Source: Pseudorhodobacter sp. (GTDB lineage Bacteria; Pseudomonadota; Alphaproteobacteria; Rhodobacterales; Rhodobacteraceae). From it: 7,815 nucleotides of DNA. A program made the position numbers and the translations under genes. Where the stretch lies: the NCBI GenBank assembly GCA_024641255.1, contig JAHEDL010000110.1, forward strand, positions 1-7,815, written 5' to 3'. Of the stretch, positions 1 through 7,495 are shown one piece after another (position 1 is the stretch's first letter; each line of letters begins with the position of its first letter). The notes under the pieces are model-generated. The model saw only the letters and a list, made by a program, of their open reading frames with translations. It was not told where the DNA came from and did not search any database.

Positions 1-530
1 GCGGCGATCCGGTGAAGGTTTCGCCGCAAAGCCCAAGCTGGTGGCACGGCTGGTCGCCGGATGGCCGCACGCTAGCCTATGTTGCGGCGCGCGGCGGCGA
101 CCGGGTGATTGATGTGTATACGCTGGTGCCGGGGGAACCCGAACGCCGCCTGACCATGGCGGAAGGTCAGTGTGACGGCCCTGATTTTTCCGCCGATGGC
201 AGCCAGATTTACTATAATTGCGACCGCGACGGCCATGCGCAAATCTGGGTGATGCAGGCGGATGGCCGAGATCAGCGCAAGTTGTTCGCCGATGACTGCG
301 TGAACTGGTTTCCGCATCCGTCACCAGATGGGCAGCATCTGCTGTATTTGGCCTATCCGCCCGGCACTTTGGGGCATCCGGCAAATTTACCGGTGGCGCT
401 TTGCCTGTGCGACCCCGATGGCGGCAACCGGCGGCGGATTTTAGAGATCAATGGCGGCCAAGGCACGATGAACGTGCCAAACTGGGCGCCCGATTCCAGC
501 GGGTTTGCCTATGTGCGTTACGCCAACTGA
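1..530 (+). CDS. TolB-like WD40/PD40 beta-propeller protein, 3' part (5' end outside window)
   Basis: The reading frame is open from base 3 to the TGA at 528-530. A GTG at base 12 could in principle start it, but the frame continues upstream without a stop and the fold would lack its first blades, so I call it truncated by the window edge. Counting from that GTG, four beta-propeller repeats of the (F/W)SPDG type are visible: GWSPDG (13-18), DFSADG (58-63), PHPSPDG (101-107) and NWAPDS (157-162). Between them sit NWFPHPSPDG, GHPAN (121-125) and GGQGT.NVP (148-156), which I recognise from stand-alone TolB-like proteins of Proteobacteria. These are not the Tol-Pal TolB itself; their substrate or partner is generally unknown. 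No catalytic residues can be pointed to. Its 3' end overlaps the opposite-strand gene by 13 bp. The family call is fairly sure, the function is not. Confidence 0.85.
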   Translation, partial: GDPVKVSPQSPSWWHGWSPDGRTLAYVAARGGDRVIDVYTLVPGEPERRLTMAEGQCDGPDFSADGSQIYYNCDRDGHAQIWVMQADGRDQRKLFADDCVNWFPHPSPDGQHLLYLAYPPGTLGHPANLPVALCLCDPDGGNRRRILEINGGQGTMNVPNWAPDSSGFAYVRYAN

Positions 531-889
531 GCCGGCATCATCATCTTGTGCGAATTCGCCCAGACCGAAATGAACATCTCTGGTCCGGTTTCGGTGGCCA
601 GATGTTCGGGGGTGACGCCGACGATGCGCACGCGCAGGCGGTGACCATCGCGCAGCGGCACTGCCAGCAGGTCGCTGTCTTCGGCGCCAAGCTGACCGAC
701 CTGAACCAACCGGCGCTGCAAGAACAGCCCGCCCCATGACCGCCGGGTTTGCGCAAAAATGCCGACATGGCCGTCATTCATCATCCGCAATTGCGCAGAA
801 TCGCCGATCCAAAGCCCGCTGCGGCCCAGATGCAGGCGCAGGTTCTGGACCTGCGCTTTGTGAAGCAATGGTTGTAAGATATCCTGCAT
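518..889 (-). CDS. Uncharacterised small protein (123 aa)
   Basis: I do not recognise a named family. The ATG at 889-887 is preceded by AGAAGG (904-899), 9 nt away, which supports this start; the stop is TAA at 520-518. Codon use is rhodobacterial, with mostly G or C in third positions and many CTG, GGC and CGC codons, unlike a shadow frame. The protein has no signal peptide, membrane segment or cysteine. Its centre looks beta-rich: GRSGLWIGDSAQLRMM (23-38), NDGHVGIFAQ (39-48), then RRLVQVGQLGAEDSDLLAVPLRDG and RLRVRIVGVTPEHLA, ending in EMFISVW. The acidic/hydrophobic alternation suggests a small soluble cytoplasmic domain. A short frame (1069-890) ends in TAG immediately before this ATG, but it is probably not a gene. 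The overlap with the convergent TolB-like gene leaves no room for a terminator between them. Confidence 0.75.
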   Translation of the reverse strand: MQDILQPLLHKAQVQNLRLHLGRSGLWIGDSAQLRMMNDGHVGIFAQTRRSWGGLFLQRRLVQVGQLGAEDSDLLAVPLRDGHRLRVRIVGVTPEHLATETGPEMFISVWANSHKMMMPAQLA

Positions 890-1120
890 CTATTGCCGCC
901 TTCTGGTTCTTTGGCATTTCAATGGGCCGCAATGTGGGCGCGGGGCAAGCGGAAGGCTGAAGATTTCCGCAAAGCGCACGACGCCACGCAACATCACGCC
1001 GATACGGAGTTTGCCTTTCGGCGGAAAGCCGTCATTCACGGAATTTACACCGATTTGCAAGGGCGGCATGGGATTTACCGCCTTGGCGGTGCCTAAAGCC
1101 GCTGCGGCCGATTCGAAACG
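890..1120. other. Intergenic stretch with no confident gene
   Basis: About 230 bp between the 518-889 gene and the - strand terminator. Short frames are open on both strands: - strand 1195-890, usable only from its ATG near 1069 if the terminator is respected, and + strand 893-1096. Neither has a clear ribosome binding site or a recognisable product. The - strand reading from about 1069 to 940 has passable codon use, but its C-terminal end (QRTRRRQ, with AGA and AGG codons) does not. The stretch most likely holds the promoter and 5' leader of the 518-889 gene. I could not pick a convincing -35/-10 pair. A GATTC site (CcrM-type GANTC) lies at 1110-1114. Confidence 0.5.
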
Positions 1121-1153
1121 AAAAAACCCGGAGGAGCAAAACGCTCGGCCGGG
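1121..1153 (-). terminator. Intrinsic (rho-independent) terminator on the - strand
   Basis: Read on the - strand, CCCGG (1153-1149) pairs with CCGGG (1131-1127). Inside it GAGC (1146-1143) pairs with GCTC (1137-1134) after a 2x2 mismatch, with a five-base GTTTT loop, and six T's (1126-1121) follow directly. It lies 70 nt past the stop of the 1223-1540 gene and in the right orientation for it. There is no U-tract for the + strand, so it works one way. Confidence 0.85.
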
Positions 1154-1222
1154 GTGGGGCATACCAACTGGAAAGGGACTGCAGCTTGCCCCCATTTTAA
1201 CGCAAGGGTCGCGGCAGTTCGA

Positions 1223-1540
1223 TCACTGCAATGAGGTCGATGTTTGGGCGAACACGCGGCCAAACAGCCCGACGCGCGCCGGACGCACGGTTTCTTCGCC
1301 GTTGGCGCGGGCTTGCATGGCCTCGCGGCAGCGCAATTCACGGAAGATGCTGGTCTGGCAGCTGTCGATGGCGGGCAAGCGCGCCGATTTCAGGCGGCTT
1401 GCGGTGAAAACGTCGTCGCTTTTGGTAAAAGCCATGGCATTCTCTGCAAGGGTGCGAATGTTGTCAGCGATTTCAAGCGCCATGATTTTATAGGCAGATA
1501 CGTTCAGCATCGAATGTGCAGAGTGATCTACGAAGGACAT
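1223..1540 (-). CDS. Uncharacterised small protein (105 aa)
   Basis: I do not recognise a named family. I start it at the ATG at 1540-1538 because AAAGG (1555-1551 region) sits about 9 nt upstream. The frame can be extended to a TTG at 1564, but that would place the binding site inside the gene. Stop TGA at 1225-1223. Third-position codon use is typical of a real gene here. The N-terminal third (about residues 10-40, including LNVSAYKIMALEIADNIRTLAENAM) looks amphipathic and helical. Two cysteines, C61 and C71, flank a basic/acidic helix, and the tail carries VRPARVGLFGRVF. No signal peptide or membrane segment is seen, so it is probably cytoplasmic. It is a single-gene unit ended by the terminator at 1121-1153 and divergent from clpB. 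A weak TTGTCA (1592-1587) / TAGACG (1571-1566) pair with 15-bp spacing might be its promoter, but I would not rely on it. Confidence 0.75.
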   Translation of the reverse strand: MSFVDHSAHSMLNVSAYKIMALEIADNIRTLAENAMAFTKSDDVFTASRLKSARLPAIDSCQTSIFRELRCREAMQARANGEETVRPARVGLFGRVFAQTSTSLQ

Positions 1541-1710
1541 GGCGGACAACCTTTTGATGAACAAACGTCTAATCGGGCACAGCTTATGACAAAGTTATAC
1601 CGCGCGCCGTGCGGTTAGGGCAGCAGACAGGCGGTTATTGCGCCCATTCTTTGGGATAGGGTGGCGCGGCGAAATCGGGTAAATTTGGCTGCGATTCAGT
1701 GGTGAAAGCC

Positions 1711-1739
1711 ATTGCAAAGCGGAAAACCACTCCCCAAAT
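1711..1739 (+). promoter_or_regulatory. Candidate sigma-32 (RpoH) heat-shock promoter of clpB
   Basis: ATTGCA at 1711-1716 and CCCCAAAT at 1732-1739 are separated by 15 bp. The RpoH consensus is CTTGAA, 13-15 bp, CCCCATNT, so the -10 element matches at nearly all informative positions while the -35 is weaker. clpB is a classic RpoH-regulon gene. Transcription would start near 1746, giving a leader of roughly 70 nt. The assignment is inferred from motif and context only. Confidence 0.55.
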
Positions 1740-1813
1740 CAAGGGTAAGGCCGAAGCGGGTGTGCTGGGTATCCGGGCATTGCGGGGGCGCTTAACGAAA
1801 AGGAGAATGGCCG

Positions 1814-4426
1814 ATGAATTTAGAGAAATTCACGGAGCGGTCGCGCGGCTTTATTCAGGCGGCGCAGACCATTGCGATGCGGGAAAGCCATCAGCGGCTG
1901 GCGCCCGAACATTTGCTGAAAGCGATCATGGATGATGATCAGGGGCTTGCCAGCAACCTGATCCGGCGGGCAGGTGGCGAACCTGCGCGCGTGGTTGAGG
2001 CTTTGGCGCTTGCGATGGGCAAGCTGCCGAAGGTGACGGGTGATGCGCAGCCGTTCATGGACACAGGCTTGGTCAAGGTATTGGACGAGGCAGAAAAGGT
2101 CGCCAAGAAGGCGGGCGACAGCTTTGTTCCGGTAGAGCGGATCTTGATGGCTTTGGCGATGGTCTCGTCAAAGGCGAAAGAGGCGTTGGATGCCGGGGCG
2201 GTTTCGGCGCAAAAGCTGAACGCGGCAATCAATGATATTCGAAAGGGGCGCACGGCGGACACGGCTTCGGCCGAAGAAGGCTATGACGCCTTGAAGAAAT
2301 ATGCGCGCGACCTGACCGAAGCGGCAGAGCAGGGCAAGATTGACCCGATTATCGGGCGGGACGAGGAAATTCGCCGCGCGATGCAGGTGCTGAGCCGCCG
2401 GACCAAGAACAATCCGGTGCTGATTGGCGAACCGGGCGTGGGGAAAACCGCGATTGCCGAAGGTTTGGCGTTGCGCATCGTTAACGGTGACGTGCCGGAA
2501 TCCCTGCGCCACAAAAAGCTGATGGCGCTGGATATGGGCGCGCTGATTGCTGGCGCGAAGTATCGCGGCGAGTTTGAAGAGCGTCTGAAAGCGGTGCTGA
2601 ACGAGGTGACCTCGGCCGAAGGGCAGATCATTTTGTTCATCGACGAAATGCACACGCTGGTTGGCGCTGGTAAATCTGACGGTGCAATGGATGCGGCCAA
2701 CCTGATCAAACCGGCGCTGGCGCGGGGTGAGTTGCACTGCGTTGGGGCCACCACCTTGGATGAATACCGCAAATACGTTGAAAAAGACGCCGCATTGGCG
2801 CGGCGTTTCCAGCCGGTGATGGTGGCAGAGCCGACGGTGGAAGACACCATTTCGATCCTGCGCGGCATCAAGGAAAAGTATGAACTGCACCACGGCGTGC
2901 GGATTTCAGACTCGGCGCTGGTGGCGGCGGCAACGCTGTCGCACCGCTATATCACCGACCGCTTCTTGCCCGATAAGGCGATCGACCTTGTTGACGAAGC
3001 CGCCAGCCGGTTGCGGATGGAGGTGGACAGCAAACCCGAAGAACTGGACCAGTTGGATCGCCAGATCCTGCAGTTACAGATCGAAGCCGAAGCGCTGAAG
3101 AAAGAAGACGATGCGGCAAGCAAGGACAGGCTGGCAAAGCTGGAACTTGAACTCGCGAACCTGCAACAGCAATCGGCGGGCATGACCGCCAAGTGGCAGG
3201 CAGAGCGCGACAGCCTTGAAGTGGCGCGCGATCTGAAAGAGCAGCTTGACCGTGCCCGTGCCGAGTTGGAGCACGCAAAGCGCGAAGGCGATTTCGGCAA
3301 GGCGGGCGAATTGCAGTATGGCCGGATTCCGGGGCTGGAAAAGGCCTTGGCCGAGGCCGAAGCGCGCGAGGGCGAGGCCTTGGTTTCTGAAGCCGTCTGG
3401 CCCGAGCAGGTTGCCGAAGTGATCGAACGCTGGACCGGTATTCCGGTGGCCAAGATGCTGGAAGGCGAGCGTGAAAAGCTTTTGAAGATGGAAGAAGAAC
3501 TGGGCAAGCGCGTGATCGGTCAGCGCGCTGCAGTGGTTGCGGTTTCGAACGCGGTGCGGCGGGCGCGGGCGGGCCTGAATGACGAAGGCCGGCCATTGGG
3601 CAGCTTCTTGTTCCTGGGGCCAACCGGCGTGGGTAAAACCGAACTGACCAAGGCCGTCGCGGAATATCTGTTCGACGACGACAGCGCGATGGTGCGGATT
3701 GATATGTCGGAGTTCATGGAGAAACATTCGGTAAGCCGCCTGATTGGCGCGCCTCCGGGCTATGTTGGCTATGACGAAGGCGGGGTGCTGACCGAAGCCG
3801 TGCGGCGGCGGCCTTATCAGGTGGTGCTGTTTGACGAGGTGGAAAAGGCCCACCCCGACGTGTTCAACGTGCTGTTGCAGGTGCTGGACGACGGCATGCT
3901 GACCGATGGTCAGGGCCGCACCGTGGACTTCAAGCAGACGCTGATCATCCTGACCAGCAACCTTGGGGCGCGCGCCTTGTCGGAACTGCCGGAAGGCGCC
4001 GACCAAGCGCTGGCACGGGCCGAGGTGATGGAAGCGGTGCGGCAGCATTTCCGCCCCGAATTCCTGAACCGTCTGGACGAGCAGATCATCTTCGACCGGT
4101 TGAACCGCGCAGATATGAGCGGCATCGTCGAGATTCAGCTGCGTCGGCTAGAGGCGCGTTTGGCTGGGCGCAAGATCACGCTGGATCTGGATGCCGAGGC
4201 CAAGCAATGGCTGGCGGATGAAGGCTATGATCCGGTGTTCGGGGCGCGGCCGTTGAAGCGGGTGATCCAGAACCACCTGCAAAACCCCTTGGCCGAGATG
4301 ATCTTGGCGGGCGATGTGCTGGACGGGGCGACGATCAAGGTCAGCGCCGGTGCCGATGGCTTGCTGATTGGCGACCGCGTGTCGGCATCGCGGCGCGAGC
4401 GGCCTGCGCAAGCCGTGGTGCATTGA
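1814..4426 (+). CDS. clpB: ATP-dependent chaperone/disaggregase ClpB
   Basis: Hsp100 AAA+ hexamer that threads aggregated proteins through its pore, working with DnaK/DnaJ/GrpE in the cytoplasm. The 870 residues match full-length family members. In order: the N-domain (about 1-145, with RLAPEHLL); AAA-1 with Walker A GEPGVGKT (205-212), pore-loop Tyr250 in AKYRG, Walker B ILFIDE (273-278) and arginine fingers R330/R331; the coiled-coil middle domain (about 409-525) specific to ClpB/Hsp104; AAA-2 with Walker A GPTGVGKT (602-609), pore loop GYVGY (649-653), Walker B VLFDE (671-675), sensor-1 N716, arginine finger R753 and sensor-2 GARPLKR (810-816). It lacks the ClpP-binding tripeptide loop of ClpA/ClpX, as expected. 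The start is set by AAAGGAG (1798-1804), 9 nt before the ATG. A closer ATG at 1807 is out of frame and only 2 nt from that site. The gene appears monocistronic, with a heat-shock-type promoter and its own terminator. No key residue is missing. Confidence 0.98.
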   Translation: MNLEKFTERSRGFIQAAQTIAMRESHQRLAPEHLLKAIMDDDQGLASNLIRRAGGEPARVVEALALAMGKLPKVTGDAQPFMDTGLVKVLDEAEKVAKKAGDSFVPVERILMALAMVSSKAKEALDAGAVSAQKLNAAINDIRKGRTADTASAEEGYDALKKYARDLTEAAEQGKIDPIIGRDEEIRRAMQVLSRRTKNNPVLIGEPGVGKTAIAEGLALRIVNGDVPESLRHKKLMALDMGALIAGAKYRGEFEERLKAVLNEVTSAEGQIILFIDEMHTLVGAGKSDGAMDAANLIKPALARGELHCVGATTLDEYRKYVEKDAALARRFQPVMVAEPTVEDTISILRGIKEKYELHHGVRISDSALVAAATLSHRYITDRFLPDKAIDLVDEAASRLRMEVDSKPEELDQLDRQILQLQIEAEALKKEDDAASKDRLAKLELELANLQQQSAGMTAKWQAERDSLEVARDLKEQLDRARAELEHAKREGDFGKAGELQYGRIPGLEKALAEAEAREGEALVSEAVWPEQVAEVIERWTGIPVAKMLEGEREKLLKMEEELGKRVIGQRAAVVAVSNAVRRARAGLNDEGRPLGSFLFLGPTGVGKTELTKAVAEYLFDDDSAMVRIDMSEFMEKHSVSRLIGAPPGYVGYDEGGVLTEAVRRRPYQVVLFDEVEKAHPDVFNVLLQVLDDGMLTDGQGRTVDFKQTLIILTSNLGARALSELPEGADQALARAEVMEAVRQHFRPEFLNRLDEQIIFDRLNRADMSGIVEIQLRRLEARLAGRKITLDLDAEAKQWLADEGYDPVFGARPLKRVIQNHLQNPLAEMILAGDVLDGATIKVSAGADGLLIGDRVSASRRERPAQAVVH

Positions 4427-4454
4427 TCCGGGCCGAGGCGCCGGTGTCGGGCGG

Positions 4455-4499
4455 GCGGGGCTCTGCCCCGCACCCCGGGATATTTAGGCCAAGATGAAG
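4455..4499 (+). repeat. GC hairpin with ATATTTAGGCCAAGATG tail, probable dispersed intergenic repeat
   Basis: GCGGGGC (4455-4461) and GCCCCGC (4465-4471) form a perfect 7-bp stem with a TCT loop. It is followed by ACCCCGGG and ATATTTAGGCCAAGATG, up to 4499. I recall very similar hairpin-plus-tail units after many genes in Rhodobacter, Paracoccus and related genomes; that is recollection, not a search. Only one copy occurs in this window. It sits between the clpB stop and the clpB terminator, so it would be transcribed into the clpB 3' UTR. It has no T-tract, so it is not itself a standard terminator. Confidence 0.6.
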
Positions 4500-4504
4500 C
4501 AAAG

Positions 4505-4535
4505 CGGGAAGGGGCATCAGCCGCTTCCCGTTTTT
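4505..4535 (+). terminator. Intrinsic terminator of clpB
   Basis: CGGGAAG (4505-4511) pairs perfectly with CTTCCCG (4524-4530). After a G-G mismatch, GGC/GCC (4513-4515 with 4520-4522) continue the stem around an ATCA tetraloop. Five T's (4531-4535) follow, and A's on the 5' side (4501-4503) can extend the stem. It lies about 80 nt after the clpB stop and 62 nt before the antiporter start, separating the two genes transcriptionally. Confidence 0.9.
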
Positions 4536-4544
4536 CATTCTGGC

Positions 4545-4573
4545 TTGACCGCCACGGTGCGGCCCCGCAGAAA
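4545..4573 (+). promoter_or_regulatory. Weak candidate promoter of the antiporter gene
   Basis: TTGACC (4545-4550) matches five of six -35 bases. With 17-bp spacing the -10 would be CAGAAA (4568-4573), which matches only three of six. A promoter is expected here because the clpB terminator ends at 4535 and the gene starts at 4597. Low certainty. Confidence 0.3.
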
Positions 4574-4596
4574 CGGGCGGTATATCTGGGGGCCGC

Positions 4597-5781
4597 ATGT
4601 CTGTTACCGAGACTTTTCTGATCGCCTTGCTGATCATTTTTGCGGTGCCTTATGGCCTGTGGCGGGCGCTGGGCGGGCGCAATGCCTTGCCCTTGGTGGT
4701 CGTGCAGATCATCGGCGGCATCGTGTTGGGGCCGGGGGCGCTGGGCGCGGTGTTTCCAGATTATTATGCCACGATCTTCCGGCCCGAGGTGATTTCGGCG
4801 CTGAACGGCATCGCGTGGTGGGGGGTGATGCTGTTTGTCTGGCTGGCGGGGTTGGAGTTGGACCTTTCCGAGGCTTGGCGGCAGCGGCGCGAAACCGGCA
4901 TCACGTCGGGGCTGGCGTTGGTGGTGCCGTTGGTGTTGGGCAGCCTTGCAGCGTTGGTATTGGTGCAGCGCCCCGGTTGGGTGGGGCCGGGCGGTGCGGC
5001 GTGGCAGACGGTCTTGGGCCTTGGCATGTCTTGTGCGGTGACGGCGCTGCCGATCTTGCTGATGTTTCTAAGCAACCTTGATCTGATGCGGCATCCTTTG
5101 GGGCAGCGGATTTTGCGCTATGCCTCGTTGGACGATATTGCGATTTGGGTGGTGCTGGCGCTGATCTTGATGGATGTGCAGCAATTAAGCCTGCAGCTTG
5201 GCTTTGCGTTGTTCTTTGCGCTGTTGGCAGAGCCGATGCGGCGGTTGATTCCGCGTTTGCGTGAAAATGACCGTTGGGCGGCGGGGCTGATCTGGATGGT
5301 GGGCTGTGGTCTGTTCGCGGATCGGGCCGGTTTGCACTATATGGTGGGGGCGTTCTTGGCGGGGGCGGTGCTGGATGGCAAATGGTTTGGCCATGACCGC
5401 ATGGCGGCGTTCCGCGATATGCTGTTGCTTGCCTTGATGCCGATCTTCTTTCTGTCGACGGGGTTGCGGACAGCGTGGGATATGGGCGGCGCATCGGTGT
5501 TTGCGGCCGGGCTGCTGTTGCTGGTGGTTTCTGTCGCCGGGAAGCTGCTTGGCGTGCATCTGGCCGGGCGGATTTTGGGCTGGCCCAAGGGCGAGGCGGC
5601 GGTGATTGGCTGGATGCTGCAGACCAAGGCGCTGATCATGATCATCTTTGCCAATATTTTGTTGGACAAGGCTATCATCACAAGCGCCAGCTTTACCGCG
5701 CTGTTGTTGATGGCGGTTGGCAGCACCTTGCTGACCATGCCGATCGTCGAACGCAAGTTGCGGCGCTTGGGTAAAAGTTAA
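4597..5781 (+). CDS. CPA2-type cation:proton antiporter, membrane domain only
   Basis: Inner-membrane Na+/H+ exchanger-domain protein (Pfam Na_H_Exchanger type) of 394 residues with about 11-13 hydrophobic segments. It exchanges a monovalent cation (K+ or Na+) for protons; which ion cannot be read from the sequence. Family landmarks: LAGLELDL (83-90); the paired acidic residues D179-D180 in YASLDDIAIW, the ion-binding DD motif of this fold; GAFLAGAVLDG (251-261); MPIFFLSTGLRT (281-292); and LQTKALIMIIFANILLD (341-357). In that last stretch K344 sits where plant CHX-type exchangers have TKGL and NapA has its helix-10 lysine. Unlike KefB/KefC it has no C-terminal TrkA-N/RCK nucleotide-binding domain and ends eight residues after the last helix (VERKLRRLGKS). 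The ATG is preceded only by a GGGGG tract 4 nt away, so initiation may be weak. The first membrane helix begins at residue 5, which supports this start. It is bounded by the clpB terminator upstream and 177 nt before msrP. Confidence 0.9.
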   Translation: MSVTETFLIALLIIFAVPYGLWRALGGRNALPLVVVQIIGGIVLGPGALGAVFPDYYATIFRPEVISALNGIAWWGVMLFVWLAGLELDLSEAWRQRRETGITSGLALVVPLVLGSLAALVLVQRPGWVGPGGAAWQTVLGLGMSCAVTALPILLMFLSNLDLMRHPLGQRILRYASLDDIAIWVVLALILMDVQQLSLQLGFALFFALLAEPMRRLIPRLRENDRWAAGLIWMVGCGLFADRAGLHYMVGAFLAGAVLDGKWFGHDRMAAFRDMLLLALMPIFFLSTGLRTAWDMGGASVFAAGLLLLVVSVAGKLLGVHLAGRILGWPKGEAAVIGWMLQTKALIMIIFANILLDKAIITSASFTALLLMAVGSTLLTMPIVERKLRRLGKS

Positions 5782-5948
5782 AAAAGTGTGAGCGTCTTCG
5801 TCTAAGCGATTGATATTGTTGTGGGGCGCAGGGTGTCCGTCAGGGCGACGGTGCTTGCGGCGGAAATGTTTCAATCGCCTGCCGCAGATGTGAGCAGCGT
5901 TGTTTTGCCTTTTCGCAGGGTTCCTCCATCTTCATATCAAGCATTGAT

Positions 5949-5955
5949 GGAGAAG
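5949..5955 (+). promoter_or_regulatory. Ribosome binding site that decides the msrP start
   Basis: GGAGAAG lies 4-10 nt before the ATG at 5959 (GGAG ends 6 nt upstream). The in-frame ATG at 5947 and the open frame back to a GTG at 5821 have no such site. The longer starts would also bury the Tat signal behind up to 46 extra residues. Confidence 0.75.
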
Positions 5956-5958
5956 ATT

Positions 5959-6867
5959 ATGAGTTATCGCCCCGACCTAGCTTATAGCGACCTGACCTAT
6001 CGCGACGTTACGCCGAAGCAGCTTTTCCTGAACCGGCGGCAGATTATGGCTGGCATGGCCGCGTTGGCGGGATCGCCCGCGTTTGCGGCGGGCTATTCCA
6101 CCGATGAGGCGCCGAACAGCCTTGAGGACATTTCAAACTACAACAACTATTACGAGTTTGGCTATGACAAGGCCGACCCCGCCGCCTATGCCGCGCAGTT
6201 GCAGACCGACCCGTGGTCTGTGGTGGTGGATGGTTTGGTGGACCGGCCCGGCACCTATAGTCTGGCGGACCTGATCGATGGCCTGCCGATGGAGGAGCGG
6301 ATCTATCGGTTTCGCTGTGTCGAGGCATGGTCGATGGTGGTGCCGTGGAACGGCTTTCAACTGTCGGGGCTGTTGAACAAGCTGGGGGTACAGGCGGGCG
6401 CCAAGTATGTGGCGTTTGAAACGCTGGTGCGGCCCGAAGAAATGCCGGGGCAGGTTGGCGGCATGATCGACTGGCCCTACCGCGAAGGCTTGCGGCTTGA
6501 TGAAGCGATGCATCCTTTGACGATCATGGCGACGGGGATCTATGGCCAGCCGATGCCGAAACAGAACGGTGCGCCGATCCGCTTGGTTGTGCCGTGGAAA
6601 TACGGTTTCAAATCGGCCAAGGCGCTTGTGCGGATTTCGCTGACCGCGACGCAGCCGGTCACCACCTGGAACACCCTGGCCGCGAATGAATATGGCTTCT
6701 ACGCCAATGTGAACCCCGAGGTTGACCATCCACGCTGGTCGCAGGCCAGTGAGCGGCGAATTGGCGGCGGTTTGTTTGCGGGCCGCGTCGATACGCTGAA
6801 GTTCAACGGATATGCCGATCAGGTTGCCAGTCTGTATGCCGGCCAAGATCTGACGAAGGATTACTAG
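5959..6867 (+). CDS. msrP: Protein-methionine-sulfoxide reductase catalytic subunit MsrP (YedY family)
   Basis: Periplasmic molybdopterin enzyme that reduces methionine sulfoxide in oxidised envelope proteins, taking electrons from MsrQ. The chosen start gives 302 residues. An N-terminal region carries a twin-arginine signal: R26-R27 in LNRRQIMAG, a hydrophobic stretch, and a likely cleavage after AFA (41-43), so it is exported folded with its cofactor. Family features follow: [18 protein letters not shown] (61-78), the sulfite-oxidase-type domain with [16 protein letters not shown], and [14 protein letters not shown] (117-130), whose C120 is the molybdenum-ligating cysteine. Further on are PWKYGFKS (212-219) and [15 protein letters not shown] (252-266). 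No key residue is missing. The upstream 177 nt contain a short CCGTC/GACGG hairpin (5837-5851) but no promoter I can call, so regulation is unclear. It forms a tight operon with msrQ. E. coli and Rhodobacter sphaeroides MsrPQ are the characterised relatives. Confidence 0.96.
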   Translation: MSYRPDLAYSDLTYRDVTPKQLFLNRRQIMAGMAALAGSPAFAAGYSTDEAPNSLEDISNYNNYYEFGYDKADPAAYAAQLQTDPWSVVVDGLVDRPGTYSLADLIDGLPMEERIYRFRCVEAWSMVVPWNGFQLSGLLNKLGVQAGAKYVAFETLVRPEEMPGQVGGMIDWPYREGLRLDEAMHPLTIMATGIYGQPMPKQNGAPIRLVVPWKYGFKSAKALVRISLTATQPVTTWNTLAANEYGFYANVNPEVDHPRWSQASERRIGGGLFAGRVDTLKFNGYADQVASLYAGQDLTKDY

Positions 6868-6868
6868 G

Positions 6869-7495
6869 ATGGAAGCCGCGAACCGTTTCTTCCGCAACGT
6901 GCCAAGCTGGAGCATCTATCTGGCGGGCGCCGCGCTTGCGGCTTGGATGATCTTTCTGGCACTTTCCGGCGGCGCCGGCCCCGATCCTGTCAAAGCGCTA
7001 GAGCGCGGCTTTGGCGAACGCGGCCTGCAGCTCTTGATCGCGGCCCTGTGTATAACGCCGCTGCGTTGGGTTGGCTTGAACCTGATCAAGTTTCGCCGCC
7101 CCATTGGTCTGGTCGGCTTTGGCTTTGTGGTGTTGCACTTCGCCAGCTGGCTGACCTTGGATATGGGTCTGCGCTGGGCTGAAATCGCCAATGATCTGGT
7201 GAAGCGCCCCTATATCATCATCGGCTTCGCGGCGTTTCTTGCCCTGGTGCCGCTGGCGATTACCTCGAACAACGTGGCGATTCGGCAGATGGGGGCGGCC
7301 AGTTGGAAGCGTCTGCATCGCTTGGCCTACCCTGCAACGGTGGCGGGGGCTGTGCATTTTGTGATGATCGGCAAGGTCTATACATTGCAGTCCAGCCTGT
7401 ATCTGGCCGCAGTCGTTGCACTGCTGGCAATACGGTGGTGGAAAATGCGGCCAAAACCGCTTGGCATAGGCCAAATGGTGCCGCGTCGTCGGTAG
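6869..7495 (+). CDS. msrQ: Heme-binding membrane subunit MsrQ
   Basis: Inner-membrane b-type heme protein of the ferric-reductase-like transmembrane superfamily. It carries electrons from the quinone pool or a cytoplasmic flavin reductase to MsrP in the periplasm. At 208 residues it is of normal family length with six predicted helices (about 13-33, 52-66, 79-98, 115-132, 150-167, 173-190). Histidines H90 (VVLHFASW), H150 (WKRLHRLAY) and H163 (GAVHFVM) stand at the positions expected for the heme ligands, and RRPIGL (76-81) is a typical loop. The ATG comes one base after the msrP TAG, with AAGGA (6856-6860) inside the end of msrP 8 nt upstream, so translational coupling is likely. The C-terminus is short and basic. 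The next feature downstream is an rRNA promoter about 100 nt away; no clear terminator separates them. Confidence 0.96.
   Translation: MEAANRFFRNVPSWSIYLAGAALAAWMIFLALSGGAGPDPVKALERGFGERGLQLLIAALCITPLRWVGLNLIKFRRPIGLVGFGFVVLHFASWLTLDMGLRWAEIANDLVKRPYIIIGFAAFLALVPLAITSNNVAIRQMGAASWKRLHRLAYPATVAGAVHFVMIGKVYTLQSSLYLAAVVALLAIRWWKMRPKPLGIGQMVPRRR

Noticed and set aside
1541..1564. TTG-started extension of the 1223-1540 gene
   Set aside because: A rare start codon with no binding site; AAAGG placed correctly for the ATG at 1540 favours the shorter form.
1807..1935. ATG at 1807 starting an out-of-frame small ORF overlapping the clpB start
   Set aside because: It is only 2 nt from AAAGGAG, whereas the clpB ATG is 9 nt away; its continuation is just clpB read in another frame.
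3074..4048. 324-aa open frame on the - strand inside clpB, and other antisense frames at 2168-2893 and 2947-3623
   Set aside because: They mirror the GC-biased codons of a certain gene, have no ribosome sites and give low-complexity His/Arg/Gln-rich products.
4494..5081. 195-aa + strand ORF overlapping the antiporter start
   Set aside because: It begins in the terminator hairpin and reads the antiporter gene in a wrong frame.
5185..5874. 229-aa - strand frame across the antiporter gene
   Set aside because: Antisense shadow of a well-supported membrane protein; the product is His/Gln/Pro/Arg-rich with no recognisable domain.
5821..5958. 46-residue N-terminal extension of MsrP
   Set aside because: It would bury the Tat signal, has no ribosome site, and GGAGAAG supports the ATG at 5959.
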